DNA of 64,000 nt from the NCBI GenBank assembly GCA_029261035.1, contig JAJDCD010000023.1, forward strand, positions 248,001 to 312,000, written 5' to 3'. The notes below the pieces were generated by a model. That model did not search any database. It saw only the letters and a list, made by a program, of their open reading frames with translations, and was not told the origin of the DNA. Made by a program: the position numbers and the translations under genes. This document shows positions 50,542 through 58,077 of the stretch, one piece after another; the stretch's first letter is position 1; every line of letters begins with the position of its first letter. The DNA is from Candidatus Omnitrophota bacterium. Its GTDB lineage: Bacteria > Omnitrophota > Omnitrophia > Omnitrophales > JACROU01.

Positions 50542-51672
50542 ATGTTTTCGCATAAAGAAATAGAACGTTTGGGCCATATGGAGCATTTAGAAACCCCTAT
50601 GGTGAGTTGCTACCTTAGCTTTACATCAAGTAATCAGTGGAAAAAAGAACTAGAAATAAACCTGAAAGATTGCATTAAAGAAGGTAAAGAAAAACTTGGA
50701 AAGTTTCGCTTATCAGAAGATGATCACGGATTTTTAAGTACTGATTTAAATCGAGTTAAACACTACTTTGATGACTATCAACGAAATGGGGAACGTGGTG
50801 TTATCGTATTCAGTCATGCAAAAAAAGATTTTTTCTTAGCTAAACCTATTTACCACCCCATCCATAATCGTGTTGTTATTGATTTTGATATTTACTTAAA
50901 ACCCCTTATGAATTTGTTTCAGCAAAATAGAAGATATTGTGTTGTTTGTGTCAGCCAGAAAAAAGCCCATGTCTTTGAATTTTTTATGGGACATTTGGAG
51001 CGGCAAGAGGAAATTTTTGATGTAATTCCTAAAAAAGTAAAATCCGGTGGATTTCATGGTTATGAAGGGAAAAAAATTGAGAGGCACAATCATGAAGAGG
51101 TTCGGCACCATTTTAAAACAGTGGCAAATAAAGCCTTTGAGTTATTTATGCAGGATCATTATGAAGATTTGATTTTAGTGGGAGAACAACACACTGTTAA
51201 AGAGTTTGAAACAAACCTCCACTCTTACTTGAAAGAACGTGTTGTGGGGCGCCTCCATTTAAATCCAGAAACGGAGCTTTCTGCGATTAAGGGAATGGCA
51301 CAAATCATGGAGAGTGATATTAAGAGAAAAAAGGATTACCAGATTATTGATCAGCTAATGACCTCAAATCATGAGAAAGGCCTTGGTGTAATCGGCCTAA
51401 GCGGAGTGCTTAGAGCTTTGGAACGAGGAAGTGTTCAACGTCTGATTGTGTCCGAGGACTATTCTCAACCTGGATGGATGTGTTTTGACTGCTCTGTTCT
51501 TCGTGCGGATGGGTCTCAGTGCCCTATGTGTGGAAAGGAGCTGACTCTTATTCGAGATATTGTGAATCAAGCAGTAGAAGAAGCCATTCATCAAAGAGCT
51601 CAAGTGCATCACTTAGCTCCTGATATTCCAATTCCAGAACATATTGGAGCACTTCTTCGATTTGCTGTTTAA
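50542..51672 (+). CDS. Bacterial eRF1-like (baeRF) family protein
   Basis: A 376-residue protein laid out like archaeal/eukaryal release factor 1. An N-terminal alpha/beta domain (VSCYLSFTSS, then GVIVFSH) is followed by a middle domain (YCVVCVSQKKAHVFEFFMG, then LILVGEQHTVKEFETNL) and a C-terminal domain with a two-pair zinc ribbon (CFDC and CPMCG near 315-335). The middle-domain GGQ peptide-release tripeptide is absent; GGFHGYEGKK occupies a similar place. Known baeRF proteins are suggested to act on ribosomes, for instance in stress. It has its own good ribosome-binding site (GGGAGG) and no obvious operon partners. Confidence 0.62.
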   Translation: MFSHKEIERLGHMEHLETPMVSCYLSFTSSNQWKKELEINLKDCIKEGKEKLGKFRLSEDDHGFLSTDLNRVKHYFDDYQRNGERGVIVFSHAKKDFFLAKPIYHPIHNRVVIDFDIYLKPLMNLFQQNRRYCVVCVSQKKAHVFEFFMGHLERQEEIFDVIPKKVKSGGFHGYEGKKIERHNHEEVRHHFKTVANKAFELFMQDHYEDLILVGEQHTVKEFETNLHSYLKERVVGRLHLNPETELSAIKGMAQIMESDIKRKKDYQIIDQLMTSNHEKGLGVIGLSGVLRALERGSVQRLIVSEDYSQPGWMCFDCSVLRADGSQCPMCGKELTLIRDIVNQAVEEAIHQRAQVHHLAPDIPIPEHIGALLRFAV

Positions 51673-51716
51673 AACATCGAAGTCAGAATTCAGAGGACTG
51701 AAGTCTGAAAAAGTCT

Positions 51717-51812
51717 GTCATCCCCGCGAAAGCGGGGATCCAGGTTTAATAAAGGATATAAAGGTATTTTAAGACCTTATGGATTCCCGACAAAAGATTT
51801 CGGGAATGACAA
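51717..51812. repeat. TGTCATCCCCGCG-family palindromic repeat
   Basis: TGTCATCCCCGCGAAAGCGGGGATCC on the left and GGATTCCCGACAAAAG...TTTCGGGAATGACA on the right, forming nested hairpins in the gap ahead of the CDF gene. Confidence 0.85.
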
Positions 51813-51932
51813 TTTGTCTTATCGTTCTTTCAACGTATTGCCAAGTTTATACAGACAAGGAAGTTCCTTCTTACTTTTTTGCAAATCAAAGCAATTCATA
51901 ATACAATACCCCCTCAACTAAAGAGGTATTGT

Positions 51933-52847
51933 ATGGGATCTCATAATCAAAAACTTACAGGACGTTATCTCACTATTTTTAGAATTATGATTCTAATTTT
52001 AATTTTAAATTGGGGGGTGGCTCTAGCTAAAACCATTTATGGTTGGATGACCCAATCTGCCAGTATGCTAGCAGATGGAATTCACTCTTTCTCAGATGGA
52101 GCGTCTAACCTGATAGGAATGATAGGGATCTGGTGGGCGTCACAACCTCCAGACGAAGATCACCCTTATGGCCATGAAAAATACGAAACTTTTGCCTCTT
52201 TAGCTATTGCGACGTTTTTGTTTATCGTGTGCTTCTTTATTCTTAAAGATGCGGTTTTTAATTTATTCTCACCGCGTGTACCCCAAGTAACTGTTATCAG
52301 TTTTTTCATTATGATTGTAACCATCATAATTAATATTGGTGTTACGATATATGAAAGAAAAAAGGCAAAAGAATTAGGTAGCGACATCCTTATGTCAGAT
52401 TCGATTCATACTCAAAGTGACATTCTGACATCTTTTTCAGTAATAGTGTCCTTAGTTTGTATCCAATTAGGATGGCCCATTGTAGATTCGATTGCATCCT
52501 TCTTTATTGGAGGTTTTATTGGCTGGGCCGCATTTGGAATTATTAAAGAAAGTTCGGATGTTTTGTGTGACCGTGTTGTTTTAAATCATGATGAGATTCG
52601 TCATGTTGTGAATCAGATTGAGGGAGTCGAAGATTGTCATGAGATTCGCACACGGGGCAGGAAAGATCATGTCTATGTTGATCTTCATGTTTTGGTCGAC
52701 CCTAAAATTTCAGTAGAAGAAGGTCATGATGTTGCCAATAGAATAGAAGACAACATAAAAGCAAACCTAAAAGTTGTTTATGATGTTTTTGTCCATATAG
52801 AACCATCCACCCATCATCATCCGCCTACGTCGTTAGATAAGAATTAA
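51933..52847 (+). CDS. Cation diffusion facilitator transporter
   Basis: Metal/proton antiporter (Zn, Fe, Mn or Co class) in the inner membrane. Start at ATG 51933 (MGSHNQ), with AAAGAGG six bases upstream; an ATG 18 codons earlier lacks a site. Six membrane helices. The metal-binding acids are visible in two HSxxD-like motifs: ADGIHSFSDGASN in helix 2 and SDSIHTQSDILTS in helix 5. The C-terminal ferredoxin-like domain (VEDCHEIRTRGRKDHVYVDLH) ends in a His-rich tail. The following methyltransferase gene is 10 bases away. Confidence 0.93.
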   Translation: MGSHNQKLTGRYLTIFRIMILILILNWGVALAKTIYGWMTQSASMLADGIHSFSDGASNLIGMIGIWWASQPPDEDHPYGHEKYETFASLAIATFLFIVCFFILKDAVFNLFSPRVPQVTVISFFIMIVTIIINIGVTIYERKKAKELGSDILMSDSIHTQSDILTSFSVIVSLVCIQLGWPIVDSIASFFIGGFIGWAAFGIIKESSDVLCDRVVLNHDEIRHVVNQIEGVEDCHEIRTRGRKDHVYVDLHVLVDPKISVEEGHDVANRIEDNIKANLKVVYDVFVHIEPSTHHHPPTSLDKN

Positions 52848-52857
52848 AAGGACAATA

Positions 52858-53574
52858 ATGGAAACAAAAGACCCTATTGGAAAAGAAACTTTGGAACGTC
52901 TTTCGCAAGTGGACGCTTACAGTGCTTGGCAATATAAAGCGATAAAACGTTATGTGGGTAATCGTGTGATGGAGATTGGTTCTGGTATTGGGAATATCTC
53001 TTCGTTTTTACTCGATTCAGAGAAACTGGTTCTTACGGATGTGAACGAAGAGTACCTTTCTATTCTGAGTAAAAGATTTAAGAGTAAAAAAAATGTAAAG
53101 GTAGGACCCTTTAATTTGGATACGGGACAACCTTCTTATAAAAAAGATAAAATAGATACTATTATTTGTATGAATGTGTTGGAGCATATTAAGGATGATT
53201 TGTTTGCATTACGCCAGCTGCATTCTATGTTAGAAGATGATGGGAAGTTATTGCTTTTGGTTCCTGCCCATCAATTTTTATTTGGGACCTTAGATACAGC
53301 CTTAGGGCATTTCCGCCGTTATAATCATAAAAATTTACCTCCGAAACTTATTCGTTCGGGGTTCGCAATTGAAAAAATGTTTTATTTTAATCGGTTTGCC
53401 ACATTAGGTTGGTGGTTGAATGGACGTGTTTTAAAAAAAGAGATTCTTCCTGAAGGTCAACTGTCCCTTTTTGGACAGTTAGTTCCAGTGCTTTCTATTT
53501 TGGATAAAATCCTCGCTTTTCCTTTTGGTATTTCTATTATTGCTGTTGCTCGTAAAGTAACAGTGAACTACTAG
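52858..53574 (+). CDS. Class I SAM-dependent methyltransferase
   Basis: 238 residues with a Rossmann methyltransferase core: MEIGSGIGNISSFL (SAM loop, ~38-51), LTDVNEEYL, IDTIICMNVLEHIKDD and a GKLLLLVPAHQFLFG strand. This pattern is common in methyltransferases attached to lipid or glycan pathways, but the substrate cannot be assigned. It lies between the CDF and rRNA methyltransferase genes with short gaps and is probably cotranscribed. Confidence 0.85.
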   Translation: METKDPIGKETLERLSQVDAYSAWQYKAIKRYVGNRVMEIGSGIGNISSFLLDSEKLVLTDVNEEYLSILSKRFKSKKNVKVGPFNLDTGQPSYKKDKIDTIICMNVLEHIKDDLFALRQLHSMLEDDGKLLLLVPAHQFLFGTLDTALGHFRRYNHKNLPPKLIRSGFAIEKMFYFNRFATLGWWLNGRVLKKEILPEGQLSLFGQLVPVLSILDKILAFPFGISIIAVARKVTVNY

Positions 53575-53590
53575 TATTGGAGTTCTTCTA

Positions 53591-54856
53591 ATGACAGATG
53601 ACAACATAATAGAATTAACAATAGACGCTTTGGCTTATGGCGGAGAAGGCGTTGCTCGACATGACGGAAAAGTATATTTCGTTTTTGGAGCTCTTCCCGG
53701 AGAAACCGTAAAAGCTCGTCTTACTCAAGAGAAAAAAAGTTTTAATCGTGCAGAAACCGTCGAAGTGGTGAAAGCTTCTCCAGATCGAGTGGAGCCACCG
53801 TGTGCTTATTTTGGGGAGTGTGGGGGGTGTCAATTACAGCATTTGAATTATCATCAGCAAATCGTTTGGAAAGAGAAGTGGCTGAAAGACCTCATAGACA
53901 AAATAGGACATATCTCTGAAATTTCTGTGGAGCCTCTGCAAGCTTCTCCTCGTGAGTATGAATATAGAAATCGAATTAGCTTAACGGTATCTCAAGATAG
54001 AAAAGGATCATTCCGGCAAGGCTTTCTTTCTAGAGACAATAAGTCGTTGGTTCCTATTTCAGGATGTTCTATCGCGCACTCTTCCATCAATCAATTTATG
54101 AAAGAAGTTGCAGAGAAACGGCTTTTCCCAGAGATTGTTGGGCCCCATTTGCGGCACAAATTAAAGTTGGATATTGTGACAAATGAAGATGAAGTGCTTA
54201 TTTTGCCATGGAGAAAAGTGCAGGAAAAAAGAAAGAGCAGATATACTTTTAAAGAGGATGAGATTCTTACTAAAAAAGTGGGACAGTATCAATTTTGTTT
54301 TTCTCCTCATGTTTTTTTTCAAACTAATTTTTACCTCACTCCTCAATTGCTGACAACGGTAGAAAGGTTCCTTTTTCACGGGAAAGAGGCTTCTCCAAGT
54401 GAAGAGTCGGCGCTATTTGATCTTTATTCTGGAGTAGGACTTTTCGGAATATCTCTTTCGCCTTACGTTAAAAAAGTAGTTGGGTTAGAAGAAAATAAAG
54501 GTTCTCACCAATACGCTATTCATAACATAAAGAAAAATAAGATCGAAAATGTATTGGCGTACTCCGGAAAAGTGGAAAGACAGTTCCCTAAATTATTCGA
54601 ACGTCATAAACAAAAAAATAACTACGTAATAGTGGATCCTCCTCGACAAGGGTTAGAAGCGGATTTAGTGGAAGCAATTAAAACCTTAAAAGAAGACATT
54701 CGGTCTATGGTTTATATTTCTTGCGAACCTTCCATTCTGGCAAGAGATCTGGATCGATTAAAAGAAGCAGGGTTTCACCCGAAACAAATAGCCCCATTCG
54801 ACTTATTCCCACAAACGAAATTCTTCGAAACTATTGTCCTCTTAGAAAAGTCTTAG
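53591..54856 (+). CDS. rlmD: 23S rRNA (uracil-C5)-methyltransferase, RlmD/TrmA family
   Basis: A 421-residue 5-methyluridine methyltransferase. It has an N-terminal TRAM OB-fold (IDALAYGGEGVARHDGKVYFV), then the Fe-S cysteines (PPCAYFGECGGCQLQH), the SAM domain (DLYSGVGLFGISLS) and the catalytic cysteine motif YISCEPSILARD near the end. RlmD, RlmC and TrmA cannot be separated with certainty from sequence; TRAM plus the four-cysteine cluster favours the RlmD type. AGTTCTTC precedes the ATG, a weak ribosome-binding site, consistent with coupling to the gene upstream. Confidence 0.88.
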   Translation: MTDDNIIELTIDALAYGGEGVARHDGKVYFVFGALPGETVKARLTQEKKSFNRAETVEVVKASPDRVEPPCAYFGECGGCQLQHLNYHQQIVWKEKWLKDLIDKIGHISEISVEPLQASPREYEYRNRISLTVSQDRKGSFRQGFLSRDNKSLVPISGCSIAHSSINQFMKEVAEKRLFPEIVGPHLRHKLKLDIVTNEDEVLILPWRKVQEKRKSRYTFKEDEILTKKVGQYQFCFSPHVFFQTNFYLTPQLLTTVERFLFHGKEASPSEESALFDLYSGVGLFGISLSPYVKKVVGLEENKGSHQYAIHNIKKNKIENVLAYSGKVERQFPKLFERHKQKNNYVIVDPPRQGLEADLVEAIKTLKEDIRSMVYISCEPSILARDLDRLKEAGFHPKQIAPFDLFPQTKFFETIVLLEKS

Positions 54857-54858
54857 CT

Positions 54859-54928
54859 TGTCATCCTGAACGGAGAGAAGGATTTTAGCCTCAGAGATTC
54901 TTCGTCGTTGCACTCCTCAGAATGACAC
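54859..54928. repeat. TGTCATCCTGA-family palindromic repeat
   Basis: TGTCATCCTGAACGG...GAAGGAT on the left and AGATTCTTCGTCGTTG...CTCAGAATGACA on the right. It fills the gap between two convergent genes and may serve as a bidirectional transcript end. Confidence 0.85.
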
Positions 54929-54939
54929 TATACTGCTGT

Positions 54940-56304
54940 TTAGAGTTCTATAATGGGGTCAGGCTTATGAATCGCCAGAAACTGCCCCATAGAAGCATTT
55001 AGTTCTTCCTTAACACGGGTTAGTTTTCGACGGCTTTTAGTCTCGTACAAACACCAAGACTTAAAAGAACTGCGGACGAGATGGAGTTGATATAAATTCT
55101 TCCATTGTTTGGAAGGAATAGAATAAAGCCCTTTCAGCTCTTCGAATTTTCTCTTACTTTTCCACAACGGAATTCCTAAAAAAGAACTTCTTTTTTCTGC
55201 GATGTGACTTTCTGGAAAAAGGTGGATAGAAGAGTGGCTTAGTATTGCGATTCCTAAAAAGACAGATGTTAGAGCGGGCATAAAATAAATCCAGTTCCAA
55301 TTGTCTTTTTCTAGGAATGGAAATGAGATCCAAGGGAAGACACCCAATCGACTAACAAGTTCTGCAGTAGGATAAGGGAAGAAGCTTAAAAATAAAGAAA
55401 CAAAAAACATCAGAGCAATAATTAAGTGAAGTTTAAAAGAAAAAGAGGGTGAAGATACAACACTATCTTTTTCAATGCGTACATGGGGCTTTGGAAGCAG
55501 AGGGGCTTTAAGTTTCAATTTGTATTTTGCTTTACTCATCTCTTTTGTGATTTTTCTTTGCACTTTTTTAATAGGAACATCGTGTTGAAATTCTCCGTGC
55601 GAAGCAATGGAAACCTCTCCGGTATCGCCAGAAACAATAATCACAAGAGCATCTGTTTTTTCAGACAAACCTAATCCAGCGCGATACCGAGCTCCTAAAG
55701 ATTCTGAAACTTCATGATTTTCCGATTCGGGAAACACACAACGACAAGCTGCAATTCGTTGATGGGCGATGATAACCCCACCTTCATGAGTAGGAGCGTC
55801 CGGAGTAAAAAGGGAAGAAAGAACTTCTTTTGTAATTTCCCCCTTAACTAAAATTCCAGATTCAATATATTTAGAGAGAGAAATGTGTCTTTCAATAGCA
55901 ATTAAAGCACCGGTCTTATTTTTAGAAAGCAATTTTACTGTTTGTTGAATTTCGGAGGCAACCCGAGAGAAAAAAAGTTTTCCAATATATTCTTTTCTCT
56001 TTCTTTCAAATCCATGAATGAAAGGACTAATAACAAAAAAACCCATTACTAAAGAGACCAACAAAATTCGCTTCTCATTTGTTTGTTGCCACAGATCAAA
56101 TTCCCAAATAATAGGAGCGAGAAAAACAGCAGAAGAAGCTATCAAAAGAAGTGGAGTGATCCACGTTTTACGAGTCAGAATATAGCGAGTACAAAAAAGG
56201 GCTACCAATAAGGTAATAAGGCACTGAATCCCTAACGTATAATTTGGATTACTAAAAGACCATGTTTCAAGCGTCATTCTAAACAATCTCCTTTTCAAAT
56301 CCAT
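54940..56304 (-). CDS. Divergent CdaA-like diadenylate cyclase, altered motifs
   Basis: A 454-residue membrane protein. Three N-terminal helices (~20-95) precede a DAC-like domain (~105-240) as in CdaA, with TGALIAIER, RIAACRCVFP and SEKTDALVIIVSGDTGEVS clearly aligned to the family. Both catalytic motifs differ: the DGA motif reads EGG (174-176) and the RHR motif reads RYR (within GARYRAG, 204-210). Two extra membrane helices follow (~295-320 and ~345-365) with a C-terminal soluble tail, which CdaA lacks. It could make c-di-AMP poorly, make another nucleotide, or act only as a sensor. No cdaR-like YbbR gene is adjacent. Confidence 0.72.
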   Translation of the reverse strand: MDLKRRLFRMTLETWSFSNPNYTLGIQCLITLLVALFCTRYILTRKTWITPLLLIASSAVFLAPIIWEFDLWQQTNEKRILLVSLVMGFFVISPFIHGFERKRKEYIGKLFFSRVASEIQQTVKLLSKNKTGALIAIERHISLSKYIESGILVKGEITKEVLSSLFTPDAPTHEGGVIIAHQRIAACRCVFPESENHEVSESLGARYRAGLGLSEKTDALVIIVSGDTGEVSIASHGEFQHDVPIKKVQRKITKEMSKAKYKLKLKAPLLPKPHVRIEKDSVVSSPSFSFKLHLIIALMFFVSLFLSFFPYPTAELVSRLGVFPWISFPFLEKDNWNWIYFMPALTSVFLGIAILSHSSIHLFPESHIAEKRSSFLGIPLWKSKRKFEELKGLYSIPSKQWKNLYQLHLVRSSFKSWCLYETKSRRKLTRVKEELNASMGQFLAIHKPDPIIEL

Positions 56305-56397
56305 TATATCGTCTAAACAGCTATGAATGTTTAATTTAACCTTTTAATTGTGATTCTGAGTGCAGCCGAAGGCCCTTGAGAAAGGAACTATCTGTGC

Positions 56398-56507
56398 CAC
56401 CCCCTCCTTAGAGAGGAGAGGGGATTTGGTCTAGGGCTCCTTGATTTCGTGGTTATGGGAGCTTTACTAGGGGTTTCCTCGTTTTTCCCCTTGAAAGGCG
56501 GGGGGTG
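56398..56507. repeat. Imperfect inverted-repeat element (CACCCCC ends)
   Basis: CACCCCCTCCTTAGAGAGG on the left is mirrored by CCCCTTGAAAGGCGGGGGGTG on the right. The surrounding 305-base gap also holds a faint TGAGTGCAGCCGAAGG fragment and an AT-rich leader; no gene is seen. Confidence 0.5.
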
Positions 56508-56609
56508 TAGGCGTATACTAACCTATCTTTAGATATGGATATCTTGCCGGTTTATCTCAAGGTTTTTGAGGTTTTTAATTAACAATTAAATAATAAGGGA
56601 GTACAAGAG

Positions 56610-57071
56610 ATGAGTATTAGAAAAATGGTTTTATTTCTTGTCGTTGGAGCACTTTCTTTAGGTGTTTCAGGGTGTGTTAGTAATGCAAAATATAATAAAA
56701 ATACCAATTTAATGCGTTCTCAATTACAACTACTTCAAACAGATATTGATAGTTTGAGAACAGGACAACAAAAAGTTGAAGACAACTTGTTAGAAGTCTC
56801 TAAAACAAGCTCTTCAAGTGCAGTTATTTCTGACACAAAAGAAATTTACCGTACTCCTTCTGGATTCACCCTTGCTTCTCGTGACATCCAAGCAGCTTTA
56901 AAAAATTCTGGGTACTACAATGGCCCTGTTGATGGAAAAATTGGTCCTTTAACAAAAACATCTCTCAAACGTTTCCAAGAAGATAACGGTTTAGTTCCTG
57001 ATGGTGTTTGTGGTCGTAACACATGGGACAAGTTAAATGCATTTCTTCAAAGTCCTTCTCGCGTAAAATAA
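56610..57071 (+). CDS. Lipoprotein with peptidoglycan-binding domain
   Basis: 153 residues. The lipoprotein signal ends SLGVSGC (cysteine near residue 22). A short coiled-coil-like stretch (LMRSQLQLLQTDIDSLRTGQQ) follows, then a C-terminal PG_binding_1 domain (DIQAALKNSGYYNGPVDGK, then GPLTKTSLKRFQEDNGL). The layout suggests a membrane-anchored protein gripping the cell wall, in series with the OmpA-type lipoprotein downstream. A strong ribosome-binding site (AAGGGAG) precedes the ATG. Confidence 0.87.
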   Translation: MSIRKMVLFLVVGALSLGVSGCVSNAKYNKNTNLMRSQLQLLQTDIDSLRTGQQKVEDNLLEVSKTSSSSAVISDTKEIYRTPSGFTLASRDIQAALKNSGYYNGPVDGKIGPLTKTSLKRFQEDNGLVPDGVCGRNTWDKLNAFLQSPSRVK

Positions 57072-57090
57072 TTTTTAAGTTTGTCTTAAG

Positions 57091-57130
57091 AGACTTGAGG
57101 AATAAGTGTTTAAACTCATCCTCAAGTCTT
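57091..57130 (+). terminator. Hairpin between the two lipoprotein genes
   Basis: AGACTTGAGGA pairs with TCCTCAAGTCT (11 bp) around an AT-rich 18-base loop. Only three T's follow, so it may attenuate rather than stop transcription or may protect the upstream mRNA. Confidence 0.5.
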
Positions 57131-57153
57131 TGGACATTAGTTTGGAGTATTAG

Positions 57154-57864
57154 ATGAAAACTATTTTTATTCGTTTCTCTTTATTTGTTCTTCCCTTAAT
57201 TTTTCTTACCACAGGTTGTTCCTCTACAAAATCTCAGTTGGAATATGAAAATACACTTCTTAAAGGACGCATCTCTCAGTTAGAGCGTTTACATCAAGAT
57301 GACCTTAGAAGAACCAAGATTGATAAGGAATTACAAATTAATTCGTTAAAGTCTAGTAACCGTGGTTTGATGGATAAAGCATCCGGACTTGAGTTATCCA
57401 GAGATGAGTTAGCACGATCTTTGGCTCAAGAAATAGCGGGTTATCAAGCTAAATTGGAGCTTTCCAACCGAGGGCTCGTAGTTACTTTCTTACAAGATAT
57501 CCTATTTGACTCTGGAAAAGCTGAGATTAAAGAGGGTGCTTTTTCTGCCCTTTCTAATGTGGCGGGAGTTATTCGAGATAAAGCAAAAGACCATATGTTG
57601 GTTATCGAAGGATATACAGACAACACTCCAATCAGGCATTCTAATTGGAAAACAAATTGGGATTTGTCTTCAGCAAGAGCGTTGAGTGTTTTTCATTATT
57701 TTGTTGAAAAAGAATCTATCGATCCTAGTCGCTTATCTGTGATGGGTAATGGCTCTAATCGTCCTCTAGCTTCGAATGATGATGCCGCAGGACGAAAACA
57801 AAATCGACGTGTTGAAATCGTAATTTTTCCTGAAAAAATAAAGCGCGTTGCAGCAGTAAGATAA
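57154..57864 (+). CDS. OmpA/Pal-type lipoprotein
   Basis: 236 residues. The lipoprotein signal ends LTTGC (cysteine near 22). A long coiled coil follows (~28-105, YENTLLKGRISQLERL), then an OmpA C-terminal domain (LFDSGKAEIKEGAFSALSNVA; EGYTDNTPI; SSARALSVFHYF; GRKQNRRVEIV) that binds diaminopimelate in peptidoglycan. It tethers an outer membrane or envelope complex to the wall, in line with a diderm cell. It follows another wall-binding lipoprotein gene by 82 bases. Confidence 0.92.
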   Translation: MKTIFIRFSLFVLPLIFLTTGCSSTKSQLEYENTLLKGRISQLERLHQDDLRRTKIDKELQINSLKSSNRGLMDKASGLELSRDELARSLAQEIAGYQAKLELSNRGLVVTFLQDILFDSGKAEIKEGAFSALSNVAGVIRDKAKDHMLVIEGYTDNTPIRHSNWKTNWDLSSARALSVFHYFVEKESIDPSRLSVMGNGSNRPLASNDDAAGRKQNRRVEIVIFPEKIKRVAAVR

Positions 57865-57894
57865 AAATATTTTTTGTTCAGAGTGTGATAGTCC

Positions 57895-58009
57895 TGTCAT
57901 TGCGAGACTTCAACAATAAGGTCGCGGTAATCTCATACATCGGAAAGATAGAAGCAAAACCGTTTGCATGAGATTGCCACGGCCCTTATGCAGTAGCCTC
58001 GCAATGACG
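57895..58009. repeat. Complete CATTGCGAGG-family palindromic repeat
   Basis: TGTCATTGCGAGAC ... GCGGTAATCTCA on the left, TGAGATTGCCACGG ... CTCGCAATGACGG on the right; same design as 31416-31532. Confidence 0.88.
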
Positions 58010-58036
58010 GATGCTCATGCTGCTAAAATAATGGAT

Positions 58037-58065
58037 AGGCGGGTTTATTTAAACCCGCCTTTTTC
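58037..58065 (+). terminator. Rho-independent terminator after the OmpA-type gene
   Basis: AGGCGGGTTTA and TAAACCCGCCT form an 11-bp stem with a two-base loop, followed by TTTT. It sits just before the next gene, whose ribosome-binding site (GAGG) follows immediately. Confidence 0.85.
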
Positions 58066-58077
58066 TGTTGAGGCCTT

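Noticed and set aside
56305-56609. Possible tRNA or small RNA gene in the gap before the peptidoglycan-binding lipoprotein
   Set aside because: No cloverleaf, no T-loop GTTCRAN signature; the sequence is better explained by an inverted-repeat element.
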